Notes: generated from the letters alone by a model not told the origin. 64,000 nucleotides of DNA from Hymenobacter jeollabukensis (GCF_005771675.1 NZ_VAJM01000013.1:167337-231336); one strand, 5' to 3'; positions 50,119-59,069 are shown, numbered from the stretch's first letter. Made by a program: numbers and translations.

Positions 50119-50364
50119 TTACGCATCGGAAGCAGTACCTTCTTCTGCGTCTTCCTCGTCCAGCGCGTCGAAGACGCGGTCCAGGGTGGCTTCGGCGGTG
50201 CGCAGGCGCTGCTTGCAGAAACGGATCAGCTCGGCGGCGCGCTCGGCGCTGCTCGTCAGGTCGTCTACGTCCACGGATTCGGTTTCGAGGCGGCGCAGCA
50301 GCACTTCCAGCTCGGCAATGGCGTCGCGGTAGGTGCGGTCGGCGGCGGGTTGTTGGTCAGGCAT
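50119..50364 (-). CDS. xseB: Exodeoxyribonuclease VII small subunit
   Basis: This 81-residue helical protein matches XseB: YRDAIAELEVLLRRLETESVDVDDL (in part) and ERAAELIRFCKQRLRTAEATL. Several copies bind one XseA to form exonuclease VII, which degrades single-stranded DNA in repair. It follows xseA by 74 bases on the same strand, the expected gene pair. An acidic tail (DEEDAEEGTASDA) ends the protein. Confidence 0.93.
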   Translation of the reverse strand: MPDQQPAADRTYRDAIAELEVLLRRLETESVDVDDLTSSAERAAELIRFCKQRLRTAEATLDRVFDALDEEDAEEGTASDA

Positions 50365-50438
50365 GTCAGGTAGTAGTCGGAATGGAGTAGTCGGTAGGCT
50401 GACGCGGCCGGGCCAGGCGCCGGGCCGCGGGCCGGCCC

Positions 50439-51935
50439 CTAGAACGGCAGGCGCGGGGCGGCGGGATTGATGACCTGCACCGGCAGCGGGCCGGCGGGCA
50501 GCTGCAGCACCAGCACGGTGCCGGCGGGCGTAGCGGGCGTGAGCGGCTGCAGGCTGTCGGCGTGCAGGTAGCCGCGCTGGGCCAGCGGCACCGGGTCGAG
50601 GGCGGCGTGGCGGGTGGTGGCGGCCGAAAGGGCCAGGGCGTGACGGGCGGTGGCGCGCACGGCGGCCAGTTCCAGCTCGTAGCGCTGGCGCAGCAGGGCT
50701 TCGCGGCGGCGCTGGTGCTGGCGGCGGCAACGGCGCAGCAGCTCGCGGCCGAGGTGGCGCAGGTAGCGGCGCTGGCCTTCCACGGCGCGGCGGGCGGCGC
50801 GCTGCAGCTGGTGGCGCTGGGCCGTGAGCTGGCGGGTTTCGCGCAGCAGGGCTTCGCGGGGGGCTTCGGTGGCGCGGCGCAGGCGCTGGCGCAGGGCATT
50901 TTGCTCAGAAGCGAGGCGGCCCTGGCTGGCCTGCACCAGCTGCCGGCCCAGGCGCTCCAGCCCGGCGCCGTATTGGGCCAGCTGCTGCAGCATCAGCTCG
51001 TGAATGCGCACGCCGTAGCCGTCGAAGGCCGCGTCGAGCCGGGCCAGGCGCTCGACCAGGAAGATGGCTACGGCGGTGGGCGTCTTGAGGGCCGTGTGGG
51101 CGGTGAGGTCGACCACGGCCTCGTCACGGTCGTGGCCGATGCCGGTGAGGACGGGCAGCGGGAAGGCCCCGACGGCGGCGGCCAAGCCGAAGTCGTCGAA
51201 GCACAGCAGATCGGTGCGGGAGCCGCCGCCGCGGATGATGATAACCGCGTCGAAATCGGCGCGCTGGCGGCGAATCAGGTCCAGCGCGGCCAGAATGCTG
51301 GCGGGCGCGTCCTGGCCCTGCATCTGGGCCGGAAACAGGGCCACTTCGAAGGCGTAGGGCGCTTCCTCCAGCTGCCGCACGAAGTCCTGCCAGCCCGCCG
51401 CCGTAGCCGACGAAACGACGGCCAGCCGCTGCGGGGCCAGCGGCAGCGCGAGGCGCTTGTTGCGCTCCAGCAGGTCGCGCTCCTGCAGCTTGGCAATGGT
51501 TTCGAGGCGCTGCCGGGCCAAGTCGCCCACGGTGTAGGAGGCGTCGAGGGCAATGACGTCGAAGCTGAGGCCGTACTGCTCGTGGAAGCGCACCTGGCAG
51601 CGGGCCAGCACGCGCAAGCCGGCCTGCAACGACTGCCCGGTCTGCTCCTCGAAGTGCGGGCCGAGTAGCTCGTAGCGACTGCGCCAGATGGTGGCCCGCA
51701 CCTGGGTGCGCAGCTCGGTGCCGCCGGGGCCCGGGGCGGGGTCGGTCAGGGAGAGGTAGCAGTGGCCGGCACCGAAGCGCGGCAGCGTTATTTCGGCAAT
51801 TTCGGCCGTCACCCAGTAGGCGTCGTCGAAGGCCAGGTGCAGCACATCGCGCACGCGGCGCAGCAGCTCGGCCAGGGGCACGGGGGCCAGCGGGAGCAAC
51901 GGGGCGGCGGTACGGCGGGGACTACGGGGAGGCAT
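50439..51935 (-). CDS. xseA: Exodeoxyribonuclease VII large subunit
   Basis: This 498-residue catalytic subunit has an N-terminal OB-fold (VTAEIAEITLPRFGAGHCYL), the ExoVII core (AVVSSATAAGWQDFVRQLEE, VIIIRGGGSRTDLLCFDD, VLTGIGHDRDEAVVDL, ALKTPTAVAIFLVERL) and long C-terminal Arg/Gln-rich helices. It cleaves single-stranded DNA in both directions with XseB. A TACCTTGC box at 51943-51950 lies seven bases before the ATG at 51935. An open extension of 13 codons is not needed. Confidence 0.94.
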   Translation of the reverse strand: MPPRSPRRTAAPLLPLAPVPLAELLRRVRDVLHLAFDDAYWVTAEIAEITLPRFGAGHCYLSLTDPAPGPGGTELRTQVRATIWRSRYELLGPHFEEQTGQSLQAGLRVLARCQVRFHEQYGLSFDVIALDASYTVGDLARQRLETIAKLQERDLLERNKRLALPLAPQRLAVVSSATAAGWQDFVRQLEEAPYAFEVALFPAQMQGQDAPASILAALDLIRRQRADFDAVIIIRGGGSRTDLLCFDDFGLAAAVGAFPLPVLTGIGHDRDEAVVDLTAHTALKTPTAVAIFLVERLARLDAAFDGYGVRIHELMLQQLAQYGAGLERLGRQLVQASQGRLASEQNALRQRLRRATEAPREALLRETRQLTAQRHQLQRAARRAVEGQRRYLRHLGRELLRRCRRQHQRRREALLRQRYELELAAVRATARHALALSAATTRHAALDPVPLAQRGYLHADSLQPLTPATPAGTVLVLQLPAGPLPVQVINPAAPRLPF

Positions 51936-52351
51936 GCAACCGGCAAGGTACGCAACCCCGGCGGCAAGACGCAACGCCGCGCCCCGAACGCAGGCAACAA
52001 CCCAACCGGCCCGGCACCGGCAATTTCCGTCGGCACTGATTGCCGCCGCCGGCCGGCCAGCCTGCCGGGCCCGCGCCTCTGCCCCAACCCGCTGACCGCA
52101 AGCCGCCTGATCTTCGTGCGCCTGATATCAGCCGGCGCGGCGGGCAACGCCGTATACTCCCGGCGCCCGGCCGGACGGCCAGCTTCCTCGGGGCAGCCTG
52201 CAACGCGCAGGCTTTTTCGGGGTCTAGTGGACTTGTCCGTGAACTGGCCGGAAGTTTGCGCGCCGCCGGGCAAACTTTCCGAGGCCGCGCCGCTGTTGTA
52301 GCGGGTCTGGCCGGCACTAAGCCCGGCTGTTTTGTTTTTTATCCTCTCGTC
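51936..52351. other. Divergent intergenic region between xseA and the RND efflux operon
   Basis: This 416-base region carries the promoters of both units. It contains a plus-strand terminator-like hairpin (52195-52217) with no gene before it, which might mark a leader or small RNA. T-rich sequence precedes the adaptor ATG. No small gene was recognised. Confidence 0.5.
52195..52217 (+). terminator. Orphan terminator-like hairpin upstream of the RND operon
   Basis: AGCCTGC, loop AACGC, GCAGGCT, then TTTT. It is a short but perfect 7-bp stem with a T-tract on the plus strand, about 135 bases before the adaptor start. There is no upstream plus-strand gene, so it may be an attenuator or the end of a small RNA. 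Confidence 0.5.
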
Positions 52352-53527
52352 ATGCCCCAAACCGAGCCGCTAACCGACTCCCCGAACGTTCACCACGAAA
52401 CCGAGCCCGACGAGCCCCGCTCCGGCGGCGGCGCCTGGCGCTGGTGGTTGCTGGCCGCGGTGGTGGTGGCGGCGCTGGCCTTCGTGAAGATCAAGTATTT
52501 CCCCTCCCAATCGGCTGAAGGCGGCAAGGGCGGCGGGGGCAAAGGCGCCGCTGGTGGCGGGGCGGGTGCCAAAGGCGGCAAAGGCGGCGGCGGACCGGTG
52601 CCCGTGCAGGTGTACGTGGTGCAGCCCACCAAGCTGACCGACGCGGTGGCCGCTACCGGCTCGGTGCTGGCCGACGAGCAGGTGACCGTGCGCAGCGAAA
52701 TCAACGGGCGCATCACCAGCCTGAACTTTAAGGAGGGCCAGCCGGTGAGCAAGGGTCAGCTGCTGCTGACCATCAACGCCGACGAAATTCAGGCCCAGCT
52801 GCAGAAGCTGCGCTACAACATCAAGCTCTACTCCGACCAGGAAAAGCGCCAGCGCACCCTGCTTGAAAAGGAGTACATCAGCGCCCAGGAGTACGAGCAG
52901 TCGAACAACGCCCTGCTCACCGCCCAGGCCGATTTGCGCCTGTTGCAGGCCCAACTGGCCAAGGCCTACGTGCGGGCGCCCTTCAGCGGGGTAGTGGGAC
53001 TGCGCACCCTCTCGGTGGGGGCCTACGTCTCGCCGAATACGCCCGTCACTACCGTGTCGCGGGTGTCGCCGGTGAAGGTGGACTTTGCCGTGCCGGGCCG
53101 CTACGCCTCGGCCGTGAAGGTGGGCGACCAGGTGCAGGTGCTCGATGAAGCTTCGAATAAGAAGTACAACGCCAAGGTCTACGCCATCAACCCGCAGATC
53201 GACCCGACTTCGCGCACCCTCTCGGTGCGGGCCATCTACCCCAACGGCAAGCTGGAGCTGCGTCCCGGCGCCTTCGTGCGGGTGAACCTGCAGATCGGGC
53301 AGGTGGAGGAGGCCATCCAGATTCCGACCGAGTCGGTGTCGCCGGAAGCCTCGGGCTACATCGTGTATAAGGTGAAGGGCGGCAAGGCCGAGCGGCAGCC
53401 GGTGAAAATTGGTATCCGCTCGGAAAGCGTGATTCAGATTACCGACGGCCTGGCCCAGGGCGACACGATTCTGCGCACCGGCATCCTGCAGGTGAAGCCC
53501 GGCGACAGGGTTCGAATTAATAATTAA
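52352..53527 (+). CDS. RND efflux periplasmic adaptor (membrane fusion protein)
   Basis: This 391-residue adaptor links the pump to TolC. It has an uncleaved N-terminal transmembrane helix (about residues 30-45), then an unusual Gly/Lys-rich linker (about 55-82, GGKGGGGKGAAGGGAGAKGG). Next come the lipoyl halves (SEINGRITSLNFKEGQPVSK, AYVRAPFSGVVGLRTLSVGA), a helical hairpin and the beta-barrel (FAVPGRYASAVKVGDQVQVL). The final residues Ile-Asn-Asn and the stop lie inside a 32-bp inverted repeat that flanks the next gene, so the original C-terminus may have been changed. Confidence 0.92.
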   Translation: MPQTEPLTDSPNVHHETEPDEPRSGGGAWRWWLLAAVVVAALAFVKIKYFPSQSAEGGKGGGGKGAAGGGAGAKGGKGGGGPVPVQVYVVQPTKLTDAVAATGSVLADEQVTVRSEINGRITSLNFKEGQPVSKGQLLLTINADEIQAQLQKLRYNIKLYSDQEKRQRTLLEKEYISAQEYEQSNNALLTAQADLRLLQAQLAKAYVRAPFSGVVGLRTLSVGAYVSPNTPVTTVSRVSPVKVDFAVPGRYASAVKVGDQVQVLDEASNKKYNAKVYAINPQIDPTSRTLSVRAIYPNGKLELRPGAFVRVNLQIGQVEEAIQIPTESVSPEASGYIVYKVKGGKAERQPVKIGIRSESVIQITDGLAQGDTILRTGILQVKPGDRVRINN

Positions 53528-53977
53528 GAATTAGTAATTAATAATTGATACTTGTGCTGCTATCGGCTTTTAAACTATGAAGCAGGAAAATATTATTCTT
53601 GAAAAGAGCTACTTGTTTTCGGTACGCATCATTCGCTTGTATCAGCACTTGATGCGGGAACGGTGTCCGCCACGGTTGGCGGACCAGATTGTGGGCAGTG
53701 GAACGGCCATTGGGTCGAATATTGAAGAAGCCGTGGGTGGACAGTCCCGGCGTGATTTTGTTTCGAAATGCAGCATATCATACAAGGAAGCACGCGAAAC
53801 CCATTATTGGCTCCGCCTGCTTCGCGACACGAACTACCTCACCGCCAAGCAGGCCGATTCGCTGCTGCAGGATTGCGAAGAGTTGTTGAAAGTATTGACG
53901 GCAATCATCCGCTCCTCCAAAGAGAGCCAGTAGCACCAAAGCCCCAATTATTAATTACTAATTCTTAATTATTAATT
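53515..53977. mobile_element. Cassette flanked by perfect 32-bp inverted repeats carrying a four-helix-bundle gene
   Basis: Arms 53515-53546 and 53946-53977 are AT-only except for two bases and are exact complements over 32 bases. They enclose the small gene at 53577-53933. The left arm overlaps the adaptor stop codon, and the right arm ends two bases before the pump ATG. The low GC and insertion between two genes of one operon point to acquisition. Confidence 0.72.
53577..53933 (+). CDS. Four-helix-bundle protein (S23/23S rRNA-intervening-sequence type, Avd-like)
   Basis: This 118-residue helical protein matches the TIGR02436 pattern: a helix with ILEKSYLFSVRIIRLYQHL, then GSGTAIGSNIEEAV, DFVSKCSISYKEARETHYW and LRLLRDTNYL. 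The family is found in rRNA intervening sequences and, as Avd, next to diversity-generating retroelements. No reverse transcriptase or variable repeat is seen here. GC content is lower than in the neighbours, and the gene sits in a 32-bp inverted-repeat frame within the RND operon. A TACTTGTG box precedes it, so it may have its own promoter. Confidence 0.9.
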   Translation: MKQENIILEKSYLFSVRIIRLYQHLMRERCPPRLADQIVGSGTAIGSNIEEAVGGQSRRDFVSKCSISYKEARETHYWLRLLRDTNYLTAKQADSLLQDCEELLKVLTAIIRSSKESQ

Positions 53978-53979
53978 AC

Positions 53980-56900
53980 ATGAGTATATCCTCCACCAGT
54001 ATCGACCGGCCCGTATTGGCCATCGTGATGAGCGTGGTCATCGTGCTCTTCGGCGTGATTGGCTACCGCTACCTCTCGGTGCGCGAGTACCCCAGCGTCG
54101 ACCCGCCCATCATCACCGTGCAGGGCTCGTACACCGGCGCCTCGGCCGACGTGATTCAGTCGCAGGTGACCGAGCCGCTGGAAGAAGGCATCAACGGCAT
54201 TGCCGGCATCAAGAACCTGACCTCGACCTCGCGCGACGGCCGGGCCAGCATCACCGTCGAGTTTGACCTGGAGGCCGACCTGGAAACGGCCGCCAACGAC
54301 GTGCGCGACAAGGTATCGAGCGCCCAGGGCCGCCTGCCGCGCGACATGGACCCGCCCACCGTCACCAAGGCCAACGCCGACTCGCAGCCCATCATGATGG
54401 TGTACCTCAGCTCCGATCGGCGCAGCCTGCTGGAGCTGACCGACTACGCCGTGAACGTGCTCAAGGAGCGCATTCAGACGATTCCGGGCGTGTCGGAGGT
54501 GCGCATCTTCGGCGAGCGGCGCTACTCCATGCGCCTCTGGCTCGACCCGGTGAAGCTCACCGCCCTGCGCGTGTCGCCGACGGAGGTGCAGCAGGCCCTG
54601 ACCCGCGAAAACGTGGAGCTGCCCTCCGGCTCGGTGCAGGGCAGCAGCACCCAGCTCACCTTGCGCACCATGGGCCGCCTCACCACCGAGGCCGACTTCA
54701 ACAACCTCATCCTGCGCCGCGACTCCACTTCGCTGATTCGCCTCTCCGACATAGGCTACGCCGAGCTCTACCCCGAAAACGACCAGACGCTGTTTCGCGT
54801 CAACGGCATTCCGCAGGTGGGCGTGGCGGTGATTCCGCAGCCGGGCTCCAACCAGATTGACATTGCCGACGCCTTCAACAAGCGCGTCAAGCAATTGAGC
54901 ACCGACCTGCCCAAGGATCTGAAAATCACCCCGGGCTTCGACAACTCGCAGTTCGTGCGCAAGTCCTTGAACGAGGTGAAGCACACCATCTTCGAGGCCT
55001 TCGTGCTCGTGGTGGTCATCATCTTCCTCTTCCTGCGCGACTGGCGCAGCACCATCATCCCGATGGTGGCCATTCCGGTGTCGCTGGTGGGTATTTTCTT
55101 CGTGATGTACCTGCTCGACTTCTCGGTGAACGTGCTCACCACCCTGGCCATCGTGCTGGCCATCGGCCTGGTGGTCGACGACGCCATCGTGGTGCTCGAA
55201 AACATCTATTCGCGCATCGAGGCCGGCGAGGAGCCCATGGAAGCGGCCCACAAGGGCTCGAATGAAATCTTCTTCGCCATCGTTTCCACCACGGTGGTGC
55301 TGGCAGCGGTGTTTCTGCCGGTGGTGTTCCTGTCGGGCATCACGGGCCGTTTGTTCCGCGAGTTTGGCATCGTGGTGGCCGGCTCGGTGCTGATTTCAGC
55401 CTTCGTGTCGTTGACCTTGACGCCGATGATGTCGTCCAGGCTGCTGCGGCGCACCGAGACGCACAACTGGTTTTACCGCAAGACCGAGCCCTTCTTCGAG
55501 GCGCTGACCAACGGCTACAAGCACAGCCTGGAGGCCTTTCTGCGCCGCCGCATCTGGGCCTGGCTGATGGTGGCGGCTACTGTGGGCGGCATTTTCTTCT
55601 TCGTGAAGGCCATTCCCTCGGAGCTGGCCCCGATTGAGGACCGCTCGCGCGTGAACATCAGCGCCACGGCCCCGGAAGGCTCCTCGTTTGAGTTCATGGA
55701 CAAGTACATGCAGCAGATGCAGCAGGCCGCCATGGACTCGACCGGCGCGGCCATGAGCAGCGTGTTTGCCGTGACCTCGCCCGGCTCCGGCTCGGGCGCC
55801 AACTCCGGCATTGCCCGCGTGCTCCTCACCGACCCGGACCAGCGCAACGTCACCCAGCAGCAGCTGGCCGACAAGCTCAGCGGCATGGTGAAGAAGTTTT
55901 CGGCCGCCCGCGCCTCGGTGTCGCAGGACCAGAGCATCGGCGGCGGGGGCGGTGGTGGCGGTGGCGGCGGCGGGCTGCCGGTGCAGTTCGTGGTGCAAAA
56001 CCAGGACTTCGAGAAGCTGCGCACCATCGTGCCCAAGTTTCTGGCCGCCGCGCAGGCCGACCCGACCTTCCAGTTCGCCGACGTGAATCTGAAGTTCAAC
56101 AAGCCCGAGCTGCGCATCATCATCGACCGCGACAAGGCGCAGACGCTGGGCGTATCGGTGCAGGATATTTCGCAGACGCTGCAGGCCGGCCTCTCGGGGC
56201 AGCGCTACGGCTACTTCCTGCGGGAGGGCAAGCAGTACCAGATCATCGGGCAGGTGGCCCGCGAGGACCGCAACCAGCCGCTGGACGTGCGCCTGCTCTC
56301 GGTGAAAAACAACCGCGGCGAGCAGGTGCAGCTCGATAACGTGGTGCGCCTGGTGGAAAGCAGCACGCCCCCGCAGCTCTACCGCTTCAACCGCTACAAC
56401 GCCGCTACCTTCTCGGCCTCCCTGGCCAAGGGCAAGACGGTGGGCGACGGTATTGCCGCCATGCAGGCCATTGCCGACAAGCTGCTCGACGACACCTACA
56501 GCACCGAGCTGGCCGGCACCTCCCGCGACTTCCAGGAAAGCTCCTCCTCGCTGGTCTTCGCCTTCGGCTTGGCGCTGCTGCTGATTTACCTTACCCTGGC
56601 GGCCCAGTTCGAGAGCTTCAAGGACCCGGCCATCATCATGGTGACGGTGCCGCTGGCCCTGGCCGGGGCCCTGCTGAGTTTGTGGTACTTCAACCAGACC
56701 CTGAACATCTTCTCGCAGATTGGCATCATCATGCTCATCGGTCTGGTGACCAAAAACGGTATCCTCATCGTGGAGTTTGCCAACCAGCGGGCCGAGCAGG
56801 GTGTGCACTACCTGGAGGCGCTGGTGGAAGCCGCCGCCACCCGCTTCCGCCCCATCCTGATGACCTCGCTCTGCGCCATCCTGGGCATCATGCCCATTGC

Positions 56901-57093
56901 CATTGCCACCGGCGCCGGCGCCCTGAGCCGCCGCGCCATGGGCATCGGCGTGGTGGGCGGCCTGGTGTTTGCCACCGGCCTCACGCTCTACATCGTGCCG
57001 GTAATGTACTCGTACTTCGCCACGGCCAAGAAAAAGCACGGCAAGGCCAAGCCGGAACCCACCGAGGACACCAGCAAGCACGCCGTGGCGTAG
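53980..57093 (+). CDS. RND efflux pump, inner-membrane permease
   Basis: This 1037-residue proton-driven transporter of the AcrB/MexF (HAE1) type has twelve helices in two halves, with large periplasmic loops. The proton-relay Asp pair is in GLVVDDAIVVLENIYSR (near residue 400). The second half has TLAAQFESFKDPAIIM and LIGLVTKNGILIVEFANQRA. A run of ten Gly residues (about 653-664) lies in the second periplasmic loop. It should work with the adaptor upstream and the TolC gene downstream to expel drugs or lipids. The start lies two bases after the right arm of the inverted repeat. Confidence 0.95.
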   Translation: MSISSTSIDRPVLAIVMSVVIVLFGVIGYRYLSVREYPSVDPPIITVQGSYTGASADVIQSQVTEPLEEGINGIAGIKNLTSTSRDGRASITVEFDLEADLETAANDVRDKVSSAQGRLPRDMDPPTVTKANADSQPIMMVYLSSDRRSLLELTDYAVNVLKERIQTIPGVSEVRIFGERRYSMRLWLDPVKLTALRVSPTEVQQALTRENVELPSGSVQGSSTQLTLRTMGRLTTEADFNNLILRRDSTSLIRLSDIGYAELYPENDQTLFRVNGIPQVGVAVIPQPGSNQIDIADAFNKRVKQLSTDLPKDLKITPGFDNSQFVRKSLNEVKHTIFEAFVLVVVIIFLFLRDWRSTIIPMVAIPVSLVGIFFVMYLLDFSVNVLTTLAIVLAIGLVVDDAIVVLENIYSRIEAGEEPMEAAHKGSNEIFFAIVSTTVVLAAVFLPVVFLSGITGRLFREFGIVVAGSVLISAFVSLTLTPMMSSRLLRRTETHNWFYRKTEPFFEALTNGYKHSLEAFLRRRIWAWLMVAATVGGIFFFVKAIPSELAPIEDRSRVNISATAPEGSSFEFMDKYMQQMQQAAMDSTGAAMSSVFAVTSPGSGSGANSGIARVLLTDPDQRNVTQQQLADKLSGMVKKFSAARASVSQDQSIGGGGGGGGGGGGLPVQFVVQNQDFEKLRTIVPKFLAAAQADPTFQFADVNLKFNKPELRIIIDRDKAQTLGVSVQDISQTLQAGLSGQRYGYFLREGKQYQIIGQVAREDRNQPLDVRLLSVKNNRGEQVQLDNVVRLVESSTPPQLYRFNRYNAATFSASLAKGKTVGDGIAAMQAIADKLLDDTYSTELAGTSRDFQESSSSLVFAFGLALLLIYLTLAAQFESFKDPAIIMVTVPLALAGALLSLWYFNQTLNIFSQIGIIMLIGLVTKNGILIVEFANQRAEQGVHYLEALVEAAATRFRPILMTSLCAILGIMPIAIATGAGALSRRAMGIGVVGGLVFATGLTLYIVPVMYSYFATAKKKHGKAKPEPTEDTSKHAVA

Positions 57094-57269
57094 GGCCTCC
57101 CCCCCGGCCCCCTCTCCAGAATAGAGGGGGTGCGTTCTGAAATCGTTAAATTTTATTTTGCTTCTGCCACAGAGGCTTTCACCTGACAGGACCCGACGCC
57201 CCGCCCCTAGCCAATCGTCAGGCTCCCCCTCTCCCCCTGGAGAGGGGGTCGGGGGGTGAGGCTTTCCAT
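57094..57269. repeat. Intergenic region with CCCCCTCTCC...GGAGAGGGGG palindromes
   Basis: Two hairpins, at 57108-57130 and 57224-57250, use the same CCCCCTCT/AGAGGGGG arms. They resemble the dispersed C/G-run palindromes common in Bacteroidota. Between them is AT-rich sequence (TTAAATTTTATTTTGC) that could be a promoter for the TolC gene. Confidence 0.6.
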
Positions 57270-58706
57270 ATGCTTTTCCCCTCGCCCATAGCCTCGTTCC
57301 GCTCTCTCCTGCCCACCGTGGCGCTGCTGCTGCCGCTGGCCGCGGCGGCCCAGCAGCCCGGCACGCCCCGAACGCCCAATCCCGGCGCCCAGCTCGACAA
57401 ACCGCAAACGGTAGCCCCGGCCCCGGCCCTGTCGCTGGAAGAGGCGGTGCGCATCGGGCTGGAAAACAACTACGGCATCCGCATTGCCCAGCGCGACGAG
57501 CAGATTGCCAGCAACAACGTCACGCGCGGCAACGCCGGGCAGCTGCCCACCGTCAACGGCAACCTCACCCGCACCTTCACGCTGAACAACGTGCGGCAGG
57601 AGTCCTCGTCGCGCCCCGAACCGAGCGTGGCGTCGGGCGCCCGCTCCAACCTGTTTAACACCAACGTGGCGCTGACCTGGACGGTGTTCGACGGCCTGGG
57701 CATGTTCATTGCCTACGACCGACTGCGCGCCCTGGAAGCCCAGCAGAAGCAGGTGACGCGCAACACCGTGGAGCAGACCGTGGCCAGCATCACCGACGCG
57801 TACTACACGGTGGTGCGCGAGTCGGGCCGCATCCGCGCCTTCGAGGAGGCGCTTAAGGTTGGGCAGGCCCGCATCGATCTGACCCAGGCCCAGGTGGACG
57901 TGGGCGTGGCTGCCAAAGTAGAACTGCTCACCGCGCAGGTCGACTTCAACGCCGACCGGGCGCTGCTCATCCAACAGCAGGAGGCGCTGGCCACGGCCAA
58001 GGTCAACCTGAACAACCTGCTGGCCCGCGCCCCCGAAACCGACCTGGCCCCTTCCGACTCCATCGTGGTGCGCCAGGACCTGCGCAAGGACGAAGTGGTG
58101 GCCGGCATCCTACAGCGCAACCCGCAGCTGCAGCAGGCCCGCCTGGGCGTGGACGTGGCCGGCTACGACCGCCGCCTGGTAACGGCCAGCCGCTTTCCGC
58201 AGGTGGGCGTGCAGGGCGGCTACGGCCTGAACCGCAACGTGAACGGCGCGGCCTTCTTCGGCAACACGCTGGTGACCAACACCGGCCGTACCCTGGGTTT
58301 CAACTACGGCGTGGTGGCCTCGGTGCCCATCTTCGACGGCTTCAACCGCCGCCGCCTGGAACAAAACGCCCGCATTGCCATCGAGCAAAGCCAGCTGCAG
58401 CTGCAGCAGACGGAGCTGGACCTCACCTCGCAGGCGCAGCAGGCTTTTCTGCAGTACCAGAACCGCCTGCAAACCCTGGCCTTGGAAGAAGATAACATCC
58501 GCCTGGCCCGCCAGAACGTGGCTATTACACTGGAGCGCTACCGCCTCGGCCTGCTCACGCCGCTGGTGTTGCGCGAAGCCCAGCGCAACCAACTCGACGC
58601 CGAAAACCGCCTGCTCGACGCCCGTTTCCTGGCCAAACAGGCCGAAGTGGTGCTGCGTCAGCTCAGCGGCACCTTGGTACAGCAGGCCCCCGTCGAGGCG
58701 AAGTAA
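57270..58706 (+). CDS. TolC family outer-membrane efflux protein
   Basis: This 478-residue outer-membrane channel of the RND system has a signal peptide (ending AAAAQ). A Pro-rich stretch is followed by two OEP repeats: ALSLEEAVRIGLENNYGIRI, AQRDEQIASNN, VTASRFPQVGVQGGYGLNRN, and the helical RIDLTQAQVDVGVAAKVELL and NIRLARQNVAITLERYRLG. It completes the tripartite pump with the two genes upstream. The ATG at 57270 is in the usual position for the signal peptide. Confidence 0.93.
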   Translation: MLFPSPIASFRSLLPTVALLLPLAAAAQQPGTPRTPNPGAQLDKPQTVAPAPALSLEEAVRIGLENNYGIRIAQRDEQIASNNVTRGNAGQLPTVNGNLTRTFTLNNVRQESSSRPEPSVASGARSNLFNTNVALTWTVFDGLGMFIAYDRLRALEAQQKQVTRNTVEQTVASITDAYYTVVRESGRIRAFEEALKVGQARIDLTQAQVDVGVAAKVELLTAQVDFNADRALLIQQQEALATAKVNLNNLLARAPETDLAPSDSIVVRQDLRKDEVVAGILQRNPQLQQARLGVDVAGYDRRLVTASRFPQVGVQGGYGLNRNVNGAAFFGNTLVTNTGRTLGFNYGVVASVPIFDGFNRRRLEQNARIAIEQSQLQLQQTELDLTSQAQQAFLQYQNRLQTLALEEDNIRLARQNVAITLERYRLGLLTPLVLREAQRNQLDAENRLLDARFLAKQAEVVLRQLSGTLVQQAPVEAK

Positions 58707-58729
58707 AACGGCAGAGGCCCCCAACAGCC

Positions 58730-58776
58730 GCGCCGCCCGCGCCGGATGTCCATATGGCATCCGGCGCGGGCGGCGC
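58730..58776. terminator. Long perfect hairpin between convergent genes
   Basis: A 19-bp perfect stem (58730-58748 with 58758-58776), GC-rich, has a nine-base loop that itself contains CCATATGG. No T-tract follows, so it may stop transcription only partly or protect 3' ends. It serves the TolC gene on plus and the 69-residue gene on minus. Confidence 0.75.
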
Positions 58777-58808
58777 AGTTGGAGGCAGGTGGGCCGAGGC
58801 CCTGTGGG

Positions 58809-59018
58809 TTACCGGTCCAGCCGGTTAAGCAGGTGAATCACGTTTTCCAGCTGCTCGCGCATCAGCTTGTCGCGGATTTCGGCGGTGGCGTAAACTAGGT
58901 AAGCCTCGAAGCTCAGGCCGCGCTGCAGCCCAGGGCTGTTGGCCACGATGACTTGGTAGTCGCGAAAATGTTCTTCCAGTTTGGTCGAACGGGCCGTCAA
59001 TTCGGGGGCAGTGCTCAT
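58809..59018 (-). CDS. Hypothetical protein, 69 aa
   Basis: This small helical, charged protein (STKLEEHFRDYQVIVANSPG, then IRDKLMREQLENVIHLLNRL) was not recognised. It is the third gene of a three-gene minus-strand set (59781 to 58809) with short gaps. Helical character and size suit an antitoxin-like or adaptor protein, but nothing specific supports this. Confidence 0.6.
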   Translation of the reverse strand: MSTAPELTARSTKLEEHFRDYQVIVANSPGLQRGLSFEAYLVYATAEIRDKLMREQLENVIHLLNRLDR

Positions 59019-59069
59019 GGGCTAATAACGGGAAGAGTCTTTGGCTGCAGGGGCTGGCAGGCCGTGGCC

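Noticed and set aside
49908..50126. 72-codon minus-strand frame overlapping the xseB stop by eight bases
   Set aside because: The overlap is suggestive of coupling, but the sequence has no protein-like pattern and the region is otherwise intergenic.
53515..53977. Diversity-generating retroelement around the Avd-like gene
   Set aside because: No reverse transcriptase, template repeat or variable repeat is found nearby; only the four-helix protein is shared with such systems.
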